Origin: Thiomicrorhabdus sp965602805
GTDB lineage: Bacteria > Pseudomonadota > Gammaproteobacteria > Thiomicrospirales > Thiomicrospiraceae
Length of the DNA stretch: 64,000 nt
NCBI GenBank assembly: GCA_965602805.1
Contig: CBFCZK010000005.1
Location: 1 to 64,000 of the forward strand
Direction of reading: 5' to 3'
Shown here: positions 8,695 through 16,875 of the stretch, piece after piece
How positions within the stretch are numbered: the stretch's first letter is position 1
Layout of the letters: each line of letters starts with the position of its first letter
The notes under the pieces: generated by a model
Told to the model about the DNA's origin: nothing
Seen by the model: only the letters and a program-made list of their open reading frames with translations
Database searches by the model: none
Program-made: the position numbers and the translations under genes

Positions 8695-9315
8695 ATGATT
8701 ACCGTTATTGGAAATATGAAAGGTGGAACGGGTAAAAGCACCGTCACATTCAATATAGCGGTATGGCTTGCACATCAAGATAAATCACTCAGATTGTTCG
8801 ATTTGGATCCGCAACAAACCTTAGCGGACGTTATTGAAGTACGCAGAGAAGAAGAGTATCAACCTTTTTTACCTGCGACAGAGTTTCAAGCAAACTTAAA
8901 AACGCTTAAAGCCGATAAAAAACCCAAAGAAGTGTTGATTGATGTCAGCATGAGTGATCAAGATGCGTTAAAAGAAGCTATTCAAATCTGTGATCGAATT
9001 CTGATTCCTGTCTCACCCAGCCAGGCCGACATCTGGTCAACCCAACGTTTTATAAAATTAATCAAAGACACCTGTCCAACACCGCCACAGGTCTTAGCCA
9101 TCATTAATCGAGCGGATACACATCCTCTGGTCATGGAAACGCAAGAAACCGAGGATGCTATTGATTTTTTACCCGGCATTAAACGCTTAAAAACTCGCTT
9201 ACACAACCGTACCGCTTTTCGTCGATCCTTTAGTGAAGGCCTTGGTGTGTTTGAACTCAATCCAAGTGGAAAAGCCAGTAAAGAAATATTGAAACTCTGT
9301 AAACACCTCTATTAA
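8695..9315 (+). CDS. Orphan ParA/MinD-family ATPase
   Basis: A 206-residue ParA-type ATPase without an N-terminal DNA-binding extension. The deviant Walker A is at residues 7-16 (NMKGGTGKST, signature Lys9 and Lys14). Walker A' is FDLDPQ near 37-42 and the Walker B-like segment is VLIDVSMSD. No parB gene follows, so it is not a normal chromosome-partition pair. Small orphan ParA proteins of this kind position cellular cargo (carboxysomes, chemoreceptors, magnetosomes), usually through an adaptor encoded beside them. Here the neighbours are a sulfur-globule-like protein and a TPR/Gln-rich membrane protein, which are cargo and adaptor candidates by inference. A strong AGGAGA site precedes the ATG. 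Confidence 0.88.
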   Translation: MITVIGNMKGGTGKSTVTFNIAVWLAHQDKSLRLFDLDPQQTLADVIEVRREEEYQPFLPATEFQANLKTLKADKKPKEVLIDVSMSDQDALKEAIQICDRILIPVSPSQADIWSTQRFIKLIKDTCPTPPQVLAIINRADTHPLVMETQETEDAIDFLPGIKRLKTRLHNRTAFRRSFSEGLGVFELNPSGKASKEILKLCKHLY

Positions 9316-9479
9316 TGGGTGCCTTACCGATAAGCAACACAATAACCTATAATGACAATAGTAGGTATTTAAACTTAATGACTCAATTCAATTCTTAATG
9401 TAGTCATGCAAAAAACAGAGCGCTTTACACGGGTCATTTGACACGTTCAAAGCGCATAAATAATAAATAGGAGCTCACC

Positions 9480-10928
9480 ATGCCACTGATACGTGCCATA
9501 TTGAATAACGGTTTTTTCTTTATCGTTTTAATTGTAGCCACCGCACTTTATCTGGCTTATTCAGATAATATCAAGCGTGACCATGGGCTTCTAGCAGACG
9601 ATTCAGCCAGTCCTGAGCTAAACGAGCCGCAATCACAACCGACTGTTGAGGTAGCTTCTATCGCGCTCAAAAGTGACCGTTTGGTAGAAGCTCCAGCTAT
9701 TGCTGACAAGGTAGAAAGTATTGACGTTGTCGCTAAGCCTTCTCAGCCAATGGAATCCGTTGAGAATAGCTCTGAGACAGCAGTTGTTGCTGCGATTGAA
9801 AACACCGCCGAGATTATGGCAACAGAAGCTACTGTCGTACAACCTGAGCTAGACCCGCCTTCAACCCCCGCGACGGAAGCGCCGCAGCCTGAAATAAAAA
9901 CTACAGAAGATAAAGCACCTGAATCCGTTGTAGCCTGCATCTCAAATAACACAAATACCGATGAAGTTACCAACGCCCCTCTTACTACTCAGGATGCAGA
10001 GCAAACCACTCAAGCAAGCGAACAGACTCCTATCCCTGAATTTAATTCTGCTGAACAAGCGTTGCAAGCAGCACGCCAGGCCGTTGAAAACAAAGACCTG
10101 TTGACGGCCGAGAAAATCTATTTTGATATTGTCGATAAACGCCCTTCAGCCAATGTTTTGGGAGAGTTAGCTTATGTCTTACACACCATAGGAAAAACCG
10201 ATTGGGCACAAAAATCTTGGATTGATTCAGCCAAGCTCCTGGTGGCAGAAGGCCGTTTTCAAGAAGCCATGACACTGGCTAACCGTTTAGCCCCGATTGC
10301 CCCTAAAGCCGCTCGAGAAATCGGCATGAATGTTAATAAGATCATGTATGCCCGTAATCTACAAAAAGCCCAACGACAACAGGCACAAATGTATCAAGCA
10401 ATGCAGAATCGCCAACAGAAACCATCACAATCTCAACAACCAACAGTGCAACATCCGCCAATAAATATGCCACTGGCAATGCAGCAAGATCCGCGTTTTA
10501 TTGACTGGCAGAAAGAACAACAAGCACGTCACCAGGCCTATCTACAACAGATGCGTCAACAACAATCGCATATGCAGCAGCCGATGCATCCACCAATGCA
10601 ACAATCTCCAATGAATATGCCACAAGGCATGCAACAAGACCCACGTTTTATTGAGTGGCAAAAACAACAGCAGGCACGTCATCAGGCCTACCTACAGCAG
10701 ATGCGTCAGCAACAGATGAAGCAACAACAATCGCAAATTCAGCAGCCGATGCAGCCTCCAATGCAACAAGCCCCAATGAATATGCCACAAGGCATGCAAC
10801 AAGACCCACGTTTTATTGAGTGGCAAAAACAACAGAAAGCTCGTTATGAAGCCTATCTGCAACAAATGCGTCAGCAACAGATGAATCAACAACAATCGCA
10901 AATGCCGCAAACAACTGAGAAGCAATAA
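9480..10928 (+). CDS. Membrane-anchored TPR protein with Gln/Met-rich repeats
   Basis: A 482-residue protein with a single N-terminal membrane segment (about residues 8-26). An acidic Pro/Glu/Thr-rich linker (30-175) is followed by a TPR-like helical region (about 185-285, AEQALQAARQAVENKDLLTAE) and a Gln/Met-rich tail. The tail holds three copies of a unit with core MQQDPRFIEWQKQQQARHQAY and LQQMRQQQ (nt ~10462-10905). An AGGAG site is correctly spaced from the ATG. The linker plus TPR plus coiled Gln-rich tail suggests a scaffold that binds partner proteins at the membrane. It lies between parA and the Met-rich membrane protein. No named family recognised. Confidence 0.7.
   Translation: MPLIRAILNNGFFFIVLIVATALYLAYSDNIKRDHGLLADDSASPELNEPQSQPTVEVASIALKSDRLVEAPAIADKVESIDVVAKPSQPMESVENSSETAVVAAIENTAEIMATEATVVQPELDPPSTPATEAPQPEIKTTEDKAPESVVACISNNTNTDEVTNAPLTTQDAEQTTQASEQTPIPEFNSAEQALQAARQAVENKDLLTAEKIYFDIVDKRPSANVLGELAYVLHTIGKTDWAQKSWIDSAKLLVAEGRFQEAMTLANRLAPIAPKAAREIGMNVNKIMYARNLQKAQRQQAQMYQAMQNRQQKPSQSQQPTVQHPPINMPLAMQQDPRFIDWQKEQQARHQAYLQQMRQQQSHMQQPMHPPMQQSPMNMPQGMQQDPRFIEWQKQQQARHQAYLQQMRQQQMKQQQSQIQQPMQPPMQQAPMNMPQGMQQDPRFIEWQKQQKARYEAYLQQMRQQQMNQQQSQMPQTTEKQ
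10462..10905 (+). repeat. Threefold coding repeat in the TPR protein
   Basis: Three imperfect copies begin near 10462, 10612 and 10783, each reading NMP-x-x-MQQDPRFI-(D/E)-WQK-(E/Q)-Q and then a MRQQQ stretch. Units are about 150-171 bp. Copies two and three are nearly identical at DNA level, indicating recent duplication. Confidence 0.8.
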
Positions 10929-11044
10929 CCGTTTTGCCAATAAAACCTGCTTGCAGACAGACTGTAAAAATAATAATCTGACTCTAATCTTAGAGCACCA
11001 CAAAAATTTAAAATCCAATTTTTTGTTTTTTTGAAGGAACCTTG

Positions 11045-11701
11045 ATGGAAGATAACGATAACAATAAAAAAAGCACTCAAAACACAGCGAATGTTGATTT
11101 TAATGAACTTGCCAAAACTATGACCAAAGGAATTCGTCGTTGGGAAAAGGTCATCTATCCCATGATGATCGGTTTTGTCATTCTGGCAATTTACGGCTTC
11201 TACCTTATCTATAACGTCACCAAGGACATGCACAGCATCACCAATAATATGATGAGTATGACCAGAGCGGTCGTGACCATGACCAATACCATGAATCAAA
11301 AAATGAACCAAATTGATCATCAAATGGGGGCTATTAATATTCATATGGATAAGATGACCCAGCATATGGCGGCCATTCCTAAAATGACCGGCAATATCAA
11401 AGAGATGACTCAGGCAATTCATGGCATGAACAGCTCAATTGGTTATATGAATCAATATGTTTATTCCATGGTGCGTTCTACCAGCGATATGAGCTCGAAC
11501 TTGGGTGAATTAAATGACAATATCTCTGCTCCAATGAAGTCGATGAATAACGTTGTGCCGTGGTCGATGATTCCAAATATGTCAAACAATCGTAATAAAC
11601 CAGCCCCTAGACAGAACTACCAGTATCCCAAAACACCTTATGTACAGCCTATGCCAATGAACACAGTACCAGCTGCACGGTTACCACAGGAGTCAAAATA
11701 A
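11045..11701 (+). CDS. Met-rich single-pass membrane protein, putative coiled coil
   Basis: A 218-residue protein. A short charged cytoplasmic N-terminus precedes one membrane helix (about residues 38-60, VIYPMMIGFVILAIYGFYLI). A ~120-residue periplasmic region then has Met at very high frequency in heptad-like spacing (MTNTMNQKMNQIDHQM, MDKMTQHMAAIPKM), followed by a Pro-rich tail. The ATG at 11045 follows AAGGAA; an in-frame TTG one codon earlier is less likely. The stop codon overlaps the GTPase start by one base (11701), so the two are translationally coupled. It may be a membrane partner of the GTPase. Met-rich surfaces can bind Cu(I)/Ag(I), but no HxxM or CxxC pattern supports that specifically. 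No family recognised. Confidence 0.7.
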   Translation: MEDNDNNKKSTQNTANVDFNELAKTMTKGIRRWEKVIYPMMIGFVILAIYGFYLIYNVTKDMHSITNNMMSMTRAVVTMTNTMNQKMNQIDHQMGAINIHMDKMTQHMAAIPKMTGNIKEMTQAIHGMNSSIGYMNQYVYSMVRSTSDMSSNLGELNDNISAPMKSMNNVVPWSMIPNMSNNRNKPAPRQNYQYPKTPYVQPMPMNTVPAARLPQESK

Positions 11702-13212
11702 TGAATCCCAAAGAACGCTACCTAAAATTAGAACAGCACCTGTCTGAAGAGAATCCCGTCCTATTGCAGATTATTAATTCCTTTCGTGAATTAGATCGTG
11801 TCGGTTATAAGACGGGGTTATTGAAGAAAGATGAGTCCTATGCCAGCAATATCTCTTGGTGGCCTTTAATCTCAGTTTTAGGGACCTTTTCAGCGGGTAA
11901 ATCGACCTTTATCAATAGTTACACAGGGCAAGATATTCAAAGCACCGGTAACCAAGCAATTGATGATAAGTTTACCGTGGTCTGTTACGGCAATAATCCA
12001 GAAATAACCACACTACCAGGCCTGGCTTTGGATTCAGATCCCCGTTTTCCATTTTTTGGCATCAGCCAAGAGATTGAAAAAGTCGAAACTGGTCAAGGTA
12101 GCCACATTGACCAATATCTGCAATTAAAAACCACTCATACTGATGCTTTGAAAGGCAAGATTCTCATTGATTCCCCAGGTTTCGATGCCGATTCACAACG
12201 CGATTCAACCCTAAGACTCACCAACCATATCATTGATATGTCAGATTTGGTGCTCGTGTTCTTCGATGCACGTCACCCAGAACCAGGGGCGATGCGTGAC
12301 ACCTTAGAACATTTGGTTTCCACCACGATTGCTAGAACAGATTCAGATAAAGTCTTATATATTTTGAATCAAATCGATACCGCCGCCAAAGAGGACAACC
12401 CTGAAGAGGTCATTGGCTCTTGGCAACGAGCTATTTCCTCACAAGGCTTGGTTGGCGGTAATTTCTACGCCATCTACAATGAAGACTCAGCCAATGACAT
12501 AGACGATGAAGCACTTGCAGGTCGTTTTAAACGTAAAAAAGACGTTGATATGAAGCGCATTTTCGACCGTATGGATGGTGTCAGTACTGAACGCACCTAT
12601 CGAATCGCCAATAGTCTAGAAAAAATCGCGCAAGAGATTGAAACCCAAAAAATCCCACGGGTTCAAAAAGCGGTTCGTTCATGGCGTAATAAAGTCTATG
12701 CGGCTGATGTCGTGATTTTTGGTGGACTAATCGCTGCAATCGTCTATGGCCTACAGTTCTTCGGCTATTTCGACATGTCAGTTTTTGATTGGCCACTGGT
12801 CAAAATCATGCAACAGTCAATTGTTAACGGTGTAGTGGTCAGTGTCATGGCATTACTGGCCATTTTCGGTATTCACTGGCTATTACGCAGCAAAATAGCC
12901 AAATGGGATGCTGGTCGTTTAATGAAAAAAGACCCACAGATTGCGACTGCCTTATTGCATAATAATCGCTTTTGGCGAGGCATGTCGCATAATAAACCAA
13001 GAGGCTGGTCAGGGCGAAATCGCATGGCACTTGAACGCGTAGTTGATGCCAGTAAAAACGCCATTCAAAAGCTGAATGATCAATTTGTAAATCCGACAGG
13101 TAAGCCAAGCATCACTGCTGAACCCGTAATCACCAATGAAAAAGTTATCGACGCGGATGATAAGCCTGCTCACGAAGCAGAAGTCATTAATCCTTCAACG
13201 GCAAAAGCTTAG
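11701..13212 (+). CDS. Dynamin-like / EHD-type membrane GTPase
   Basis: A 503-residue GTPase. G1 P-loop GTFSAGKST is at residues 61-69, G3 DSPG at 157-160 and G4 NQID at 223-226. The segment FFDARHPEPGAM after G3 resembles dynamin/EHD proteins. Two C-terminal membrane helices lie at about 338-358 and 376-396, and the last 80 residues are cytoplasmic. Bacterial dynamin-like proteins remodel or tether membranes. It is coupled by a 1-bp overlap to the Met-rich membrane protein and ends the 7151-13212 gene set. A near copy of the iterated palindrome (12015-12026) encodes PGL here. GTPase call is firm; cellular role unknown. Confidence 0.85.
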   Translation: MNPKERYLKLEQHLSEENPVLLQIINSFRELDRVGYKTGLLKKDESYASNISWWPLISVLGTFSAGKSTFINSYTGQDIQSTGNQAIDDKFTVVCYGNNPEITTLPGLALDSDPRFPFFGISQEIEKVETGQGSHIDQYLQLKTTHTDALKGKILIDSPGFDADSQRDSTLRLTNHIIDMSDLVLVFFDARHPEPGAMRDTLEHLVSTTIARTDSDKVLYILNQIDTAAKEDNPEEVIGSWQRAISSQGLVGGNFYAIYNEDSANDIDDEALAGRFKRKKDVDMKRIFDRMDGVSTERTYRIANSLEKIAQEIETQKIPRVQKAVRSWRNKVYAADVVIFGGLIAAIVYGLQFFGYFDMSVFDWPLVKIMQQSIVNGVVVSVMALLAIFGIHWLLRSKIAKWDAGRLMKKDPQIATALLHNNRFWRGMSHNKPRGWSGRNRMALERVVDASKNAIQKLNDQFVNPTGKPSITAEPVITNEKVIDADDKPAHEAEVINPSTAKA

Positions 13213-13424
13213 AACCCTATTAACTCCTTCGTCTGACCAATCAAGGGCTCTAGCAGATAGAGCCACTGATTTTATCCATTGAATCACTCAATGAAACAAA
13301 ATACAATTTGTAAGTGATTTGTTTATTGATTCATATTGACGACAATAAATCACCGTGCCATTAGTTAATTTAATACCCACATCAGCCATTCACACTCTCT
13401 CAATACTCCTTCAATCTTTGCTAA
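13213..13424. other. Intergenic region after the GTPase gene
   Basis: No gene is seen. AT-rich sequence with TTTATCCATTGAATC / short inverted fragments but no convincing terminator for the GTPase operon. The small-RNA candidate begins immediately after this stretch. Confidence 0.4.
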
Positions 13425-13453
13425 TTGACCCAACTCTTGCAGATAGGTAAACT
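13425..13453 (+). promoter_or_regulatory. Sigma-70-type promoter of a small-RNA candidate
   Basis: TTGACC (13425-13430) and TAAACT (13448-13453) are separated by 17 bp, a good sigma-70 arrangement. No open frame starts soon after; instead three hairpins and a strong terminator follow. Confidence 0.55.
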
Positions 13454-13459
13454 TTAGTT

Positions 13460-13589
13460 AACTTAAATAAACACCCTTTATTAAAAGTTGGACTTTCCCC
13501 AAAGTCATTTTAAAAGCCCCTTGCTAAGGCTTTTATATATTGCTCCTCAGCGAAAAGACACGGTACGACCAATACCGTGTCTTTTTTTT
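13460..13589 (+). ncRNA. Candidate ~130-nt small RNA
   Basis: Downstream of the promoter lie a GACTTT/AAAGTC hairpin (13491-13506), an AAAAGCC/GGCTTTT hairpin (about 13512-13533) and a 13-bp perfect terminator stem (13553-13585) with eight Ts. No start codon with a ribosome site lies within it. It could instead be a transcription attenuator for the gene at 13645. I do not recognise a known RNA family. Confidence 0.45.
13553..13589 (+). terminator. Strong rho-independent terminator
   Basis: AAAAGACACGGTA (13553-13565) pairs perfectly with TACCGTGTCTTTT (13573-13585) across a 7-nt loop and runs into a T-tract to 13589. It lies 340 bp past the GTPase gene and 55 bp before the next gene, so it ends a separate short transcript or acts as an attenuator. 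Confidence 0.85.
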
Positions 13590-13644
13590 CGCCTATCAAA
13601 ACATAACAACAACTTATCTTTTACACACTCTTCACGAGGTTCTT

Positions 13645-14094
13645 ATGGACGTTAAACGCACCTATAAACATGGTCACGGCAGTGATGAACAACACAAACA
13701 AGACCAGGCACTTTTCAAAGAACTCCTCGCCAAACATGGTCAATTGCAGCGTGAAACCGTTATTCTTGAAAATGGCATCCGCAGCACCACGACCGCAGCG
13801 ACCCCCGAACTGGTCAGAATCCTACAGGAACATGTTGTTGGCATGAAAAACCGCTTCGGTATGGATCGAGCAATCCGTTCGTGGGATCCATTGTTTGCGG
13901 CTTTATTTGAGTATAAAGATGAAATTAAGATGGAATACCACAATATTGAACATGGTGTTGAGGCAGTTTTAACGACTGAAAATCCAAAATTAATCGAATT
14001 GATTAAATGCCATGATGAAACCCTGCACGGTTTTGTGGATCGCGGCTTTGAAGCCGGTGGTGAAGAGAGTCCGAAACCAAGTTGGTTAAGTTAA
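13645..14094 (+). CDS. Conserved hypothetical protein with internal duplication
   Basis: I use the ATG at 13645 (DVKRTYKHGHGSDEQHKQD): it has an ACGAGG site, and an upstream extension would run through the terminator at 13553-13589. The 149-residue protein has no signal peptide. It holds two similar halves: ENGIRSTTTAATPELVRILQEH and, ~50 residues on, EHGVEAVLTTENPKLIELIKCH. Each pairs a G-(I/V) beta turn with a helix ending in His. An RSWDPLFAALF segment separates them. I recall homologous uncharacterised proteins in varied bacteria but no assigned function. The His-rich start and paired His could bind metal (speculative). Confidence 0.65.
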   Translation: MDVKRTYKHGHGSDEQHKQDQALFKELLAKHGQLQRETVILENGIRSTTTAATPELVRILQEHVVGMKNRFGMDRAIRSWDPLFAALFEYKDEIKMEYHNIEHGVEAVLTTENPKLIELIKCHDETLHGFVDRGFEAGGEESPKPSWLS

Positions 14095-14283
14095 TCAAAC
14101 AAGACAAACCCAGAGACATCTCATTAACGGGCTTCATCAACAAAATCACAATGTAGAGAGCATGACTCTGTTCACTGTTAACGCCCTTGAAAATAAGCGT
14201 ATTCGTCCTGATATAAAGTTGATTAGATAGGGTAAAATATTAGTCTATTTTAAGGTTTGCTATTAATTTCAGAGGAAAGCATC

Positions 14284-14706
14284 ATGATTATTATGTGTCC
14301 CAGTTGCGGTGGTCTGAACCGTGTACCTGATGAAAAACTTTCAACTCAACCTACTTGCGGTAAATGCCAAAATAATCTCTTTACCGGTTCACCGATTGAG
14401 ATGACTGGAGAGCAGTTTCTACGCGCCCTACAAAAGACTGATCAACCGTTGATTGTGGATTTTTGGGCACCGTGGTGTGGCCCTTGTAAAAGTTTTGCAC
14501 CAACTTATAGTAAAGCCGCAGCACAGATGGAACCCCGAGCACGCTTCATTAAAATCAATACCGAAGTTGAGCAACAAATCGGCGCGCAGTTTAATATCCG
14601 CTCCATTCCCACCTTGGCTATTTTTAAAGATGGCAAAGAGGTGACCCGCGTATCAGGTGCGATGGATTTGGGTGGTTTTACTCAATGGGTGAACCAGAAC
14701 ATTTAA
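14284..14706 (+). CDS. trxC: Thioredoxin 2 with N-terminal zinc ribbon
   Basis: A 140-residue TrxC. The zinc ribbon uses Cys5, Cys8, Cys25 and Cys28 (CPSC...CGKC). The thioredoxin fold carries the active site WCGPC (Cys65, Cys68), and the cis-Pro loop is IRSIPT. The start at 14284 is preferred over an upstream in-frame site because the zinc-ribbon Cys begins 4 residues in, as in the family, and AGAGGAAAG is correctly placed. It reduces cytoplasmic protein disulfides and is often part of oxidative-stress responses. Stand-alone gene. Confidence 0.93.
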   Translation: MIIMCPSCGGLNRVPDEKLSTQPTCGKCQNNLFTGSPIEMTGEQFLRALQKTDQPLIVDFWAPWCGPCKSFAPTYSKAAAQMEPRARFIKINTEVEQQIGAQFNIRSIPTLAIFKDGKEVTRVSGAMDLGGFTQWVNQNI

Positions 14707-14768
14707 CCGATTGATAACGGATAACAGACGTCGATTTAAGAGCTCATCACACAAAGGATACAGAACGC

Positions 14769-15026
14769 ATGGAATTAGGTTCAAAAACACACAAACAACT
14801 GCTGCTGAAAGGTATTTTAAAAGTCGCTTTTAAAACTGCAATTTTAGGACTGTTTATAGGCATACTGCTGATTATTCCAAGTATCTTCAGAGAGAATGCT
14901 TTTTCGATTGGTTTGGCGTTTTTCGGTGATGCAGTAATCCTTGGCTCGCTGACCTATGCCGCCATTATCGCCTATAAAAAACACCAAAAAATCATTAAAC
15001 CGTTTGACGAAACTTACAACAAATAA
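14769..15026 (+). CDS. Small membrane protein of unknown function
   Basis: An 85-residue protein with two hydrophobic segments (about 21-43 and 47-68), a basic N-terminus and a charged tail (KKHQKIIKPFDETYNK). AAGGA lies upstream of the ATG. It sits 62 bp after trxC on the same strand and converges with the bat operon. No family recognised. Confidence 0.6.
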   Translation: MELGSKTHKQLLLKGILKVAFKTAILGLFIGILLIIPSIFRENAFSIGLAFFGDAVILGSLTYAAIIAYKKHQKIIKPFDETYNK

Positions 15027-15029
15027 AAC

Positions 15030-15102
15030 ACTTCAATGGCCTATTCAACAGGCTATTAAACACTCAGCCTGAGTCTTATTTCAAAATAAACTCTGGCTGT
15101 CT
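15030..15102. terminator. Convergent-gene terminator region
   Basis: Imperfect stems AATGGCC/GGCTATT (about 15034-15056) and CAGCCTGAGT.../...ACTCTGGCTG (about 15066-15099) fill the gap between two convergent genes. Base pairing is imperfect, so the call is moderate. Confidence 0.45.
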
Positions 15103-16875
15103 TTACTTAAATCGAGTCGGCAGCGCAAGCAATGGTATCTGCCACCAGTTCAACTCTCTACTCCAAGCTTGTGCACTTTCTGAAAGGGTTTGCCAATCGC
15201 CAGCACTAATCTTGTCTTGATCTGCATAAAGTATAAAATTAAGCTTGGTAATCAACGCTTCAAAGGCTTCACTCTGCCCAAACTGCTCGACATACCATTG
15301 CGACCAGGTCGCTAATGATTGCTTGGTAATATCTTTAGAACCAATGTCTGCAGAACCAAAGTCTTCTACTGAAGTGCCCTCAGAACCCATTTTCTGGACC
15401 AGATTTTTAGGCCACTTTAAAACTGACCAGGCCTGGTAAGATTGATTTTGACGCCAATCAAGCAGCCCTTGCCACAAGACATCTACAGAATCCGCCTGTT
15501 TTATGACGTGTTGTAATCGCCAATTCAACCAGGCCTGCTTAACCGTTAACAAGCCAATAAACACGATGAAAACAGATAGCAGTAACAACAACCACTGTCC
15601 AATCCAGACAATCCAAGCCGGTAGCGCCAGCACAGTCGCTTCGGAATGCAAGATGACTTCTAGCTTTTCAGAATGTGGATTAAAATAGCGTAATTGTAAG
15701 GTTGGTAAAGTGACCAGGCCTGGTTGAATCACTCGATAAGGCAAACGCAGATTCAAATTACTCTGTAAGCCTTCGGTTGTAAAGTTCAGTGTCATCTCTC
15801 TCGAATCCGACAACCATTCTATCTGCGGGTTATGTCCAATTTGCGCCACCAATTGATGCGCCACGCTGTTCATAGTCTCTTTGGTTAAGCCTTTACCTTG
15901 TAACTGCCACGTCCAATAATTCAAGTCACCCACCGTTTGCAGCCTGTTCACAGGCTCATTCTGCCAACCAATGGTTCCCACTGCCACCGTTATCGGTAAA
16001 AAATTAGGCAGCTGCTTTAAAACAGCCCGGCTCGGCTTATCAAAGAAATACCAACGTTTATTAGAGCGGTTCTTGACGACCACGACAGGCGAATGCAAAA
16101 GCACTTTTTTATGCGCCAAAGTAGGAGCAGAAGATGGCCAATCTTTGACTTCATAACTGGCGACTAAGGTCTCCGTTTTTGTTGAAGACTGATCTGCTTG
16201 GCTATCTTTGCTCTCCCCAAAAATAGAAGTTTGACTGTCTACAGGTAACGCTTGTAGATAGGTAGTCACCGATCTGTTAATCGATGATGCTCTTTGCTCG
16301 TAGGTGACTTTATGCGCGGTATCATTTACCTGTACTTCTGCTTTCCAAGTCATCTGTTGATGGAAGTAGAAAGAAGCTGGATTGGCTGAATTTGAAGTCG
16401 CATTTTCTGCAGTATTTGGCCCGAACCAACTTACGGAGACTTCAGGATTGGGAGTCACTTTTATGTCGATATCCGGCAGAACCATTCTACCTGCGGTTTG
16501 GCCTTTGATGTGCAACGAACCCGACTGCAAAGGATAGAGTTTTACTTTAATGCGCTCTGAATCACGGTCAATATCGTACAGTACGAAGTTTTTTTCAAAC
16601 AACCCCCAGTCCAGCTCTTCAAATAAGTTTGCTCGATGTTCTCCGACAATCGTGACGGTAATCGACTCTCCTAGCATCAGCTGAGTGGGTTTGATGCTCA
16701 AGGTAATTAAGCGATTCGCATCTTCTAAGGGCGGCGTAGAAACGCTAATCACGTTACTGGTTGGGGCGGTAGCGGACAAAGCCACCGAGAAGAGTGAATA
16801 ACAGAGCAAGCTAATCATTACGAGAATGGACTGCTTAAGAAGGTGGCCAAGCTTATTCTGCATTTGCTTTACCAT
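15103..16875 (-). CDS. BatD-like membrane protein
   Basis: A 590-residue BatD/oxygen-tolerance family protein. It has a signal peptide (about 1-37), Ig-like domains opening with ITLSIKPTQLMLGESITVTI (typical BatD start) and one membrane helix near 425-447. A cytoplasmic region follows with an ARM-like cap. It is the last gene of the moxR operon and overlaps the upstream VWA gene by 7 bp. Bat proteins are linked to envelope stress and aerotolerance and are thought to work with MoxR AAA+ ATPase. The gene holds two exact copies of the iterated palindrome, read as YQAWS and as QPGLV. Confidence 0.82.
   Translation of the reverse strand: MVKQMQNKLGHLLKQSILVMISLLCYSLFSVALSATAPTSNVISVSTPPLEDANRLITLSIKPTQLMLGESITVTIVGEHRANLFEELDWGLFEKNFVLYDIDRDSERIKVKLYPLQSGSLHIKGQTAGRMVLPDIDIKVTPNPEVSVSWFGPNTAENATSNSANPASFYFHQQMTWKAEVQVNDTAHKVTYEQRASSINRSVTTYLQALPVDSQTSIFGESKDSQADQSSTKTETLVASYEVKDWPSSAPTLAHKKVLLHSPVVVVKNRSNKRWYFFDKPSRAVLKQLPNFLPITVAVGTIGWQNEPVNRLQTVGDLNYWTWQLQGKGLTKETMNSVAHQLVAQIGHNPQIEWLSDSREMTLNFTTEGLQSNLNLRLPYRVIQPGLVTLPTLQLRYFNPHSEKLEVILHSEATVLALPAWIVWIGQWLLLLLSVFIVFIGLLTVKQAWLNWRLQHVIKQADSVDVLWQGLLDWRQNQSYQAWSVLKWPKNLVQKMGSEGTSVEDFGSADIGSKDITKQSLATWSQWYVEQFGQSEAFEALITKLNFILYADQDKISAGDWQTLSESAQAWSRELNWWQIPLLALPTRFK
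15426..15437. repeat. Highly iterated palindrome ACCAGGCCTGGT (representative of 12 exact copies)
   Basis: Exact copies start at 1982, 15426, 15713, 18744, 20508, 20971, 35119, 36016, 36297, 37538, 40112 and 54480. Near copies lie at 12015, 15529, 22785, 24485, 28370, 28881, 32582, 38594 and 55632. They occur in genes in all three frames, encoding QAW, PGL or TRPG, and in intergenic DNA. By chance a given 12-mer is expected far less than once in 64 kb. Confidence 0.95.

Noticed and set aside
8695..9315. ParA as the chromosomal segregation ATPase acting on the two parS sites
   Set aside because: No parB gene is adjacent and the protein lacks the N-terminal extension; the housekeeping parAB is more likely near oriC elsewhere.
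10462..10905. CRISPR-like repeat array
   Set aside because: Repeats are long, in frame and coding, with no constant spacer lengths.
13540..13644. A longer start for the duplicated-domain protein
   Set aside because: It would translate through a strong terminator stem and lacks a ribosome site; 13645 has one.
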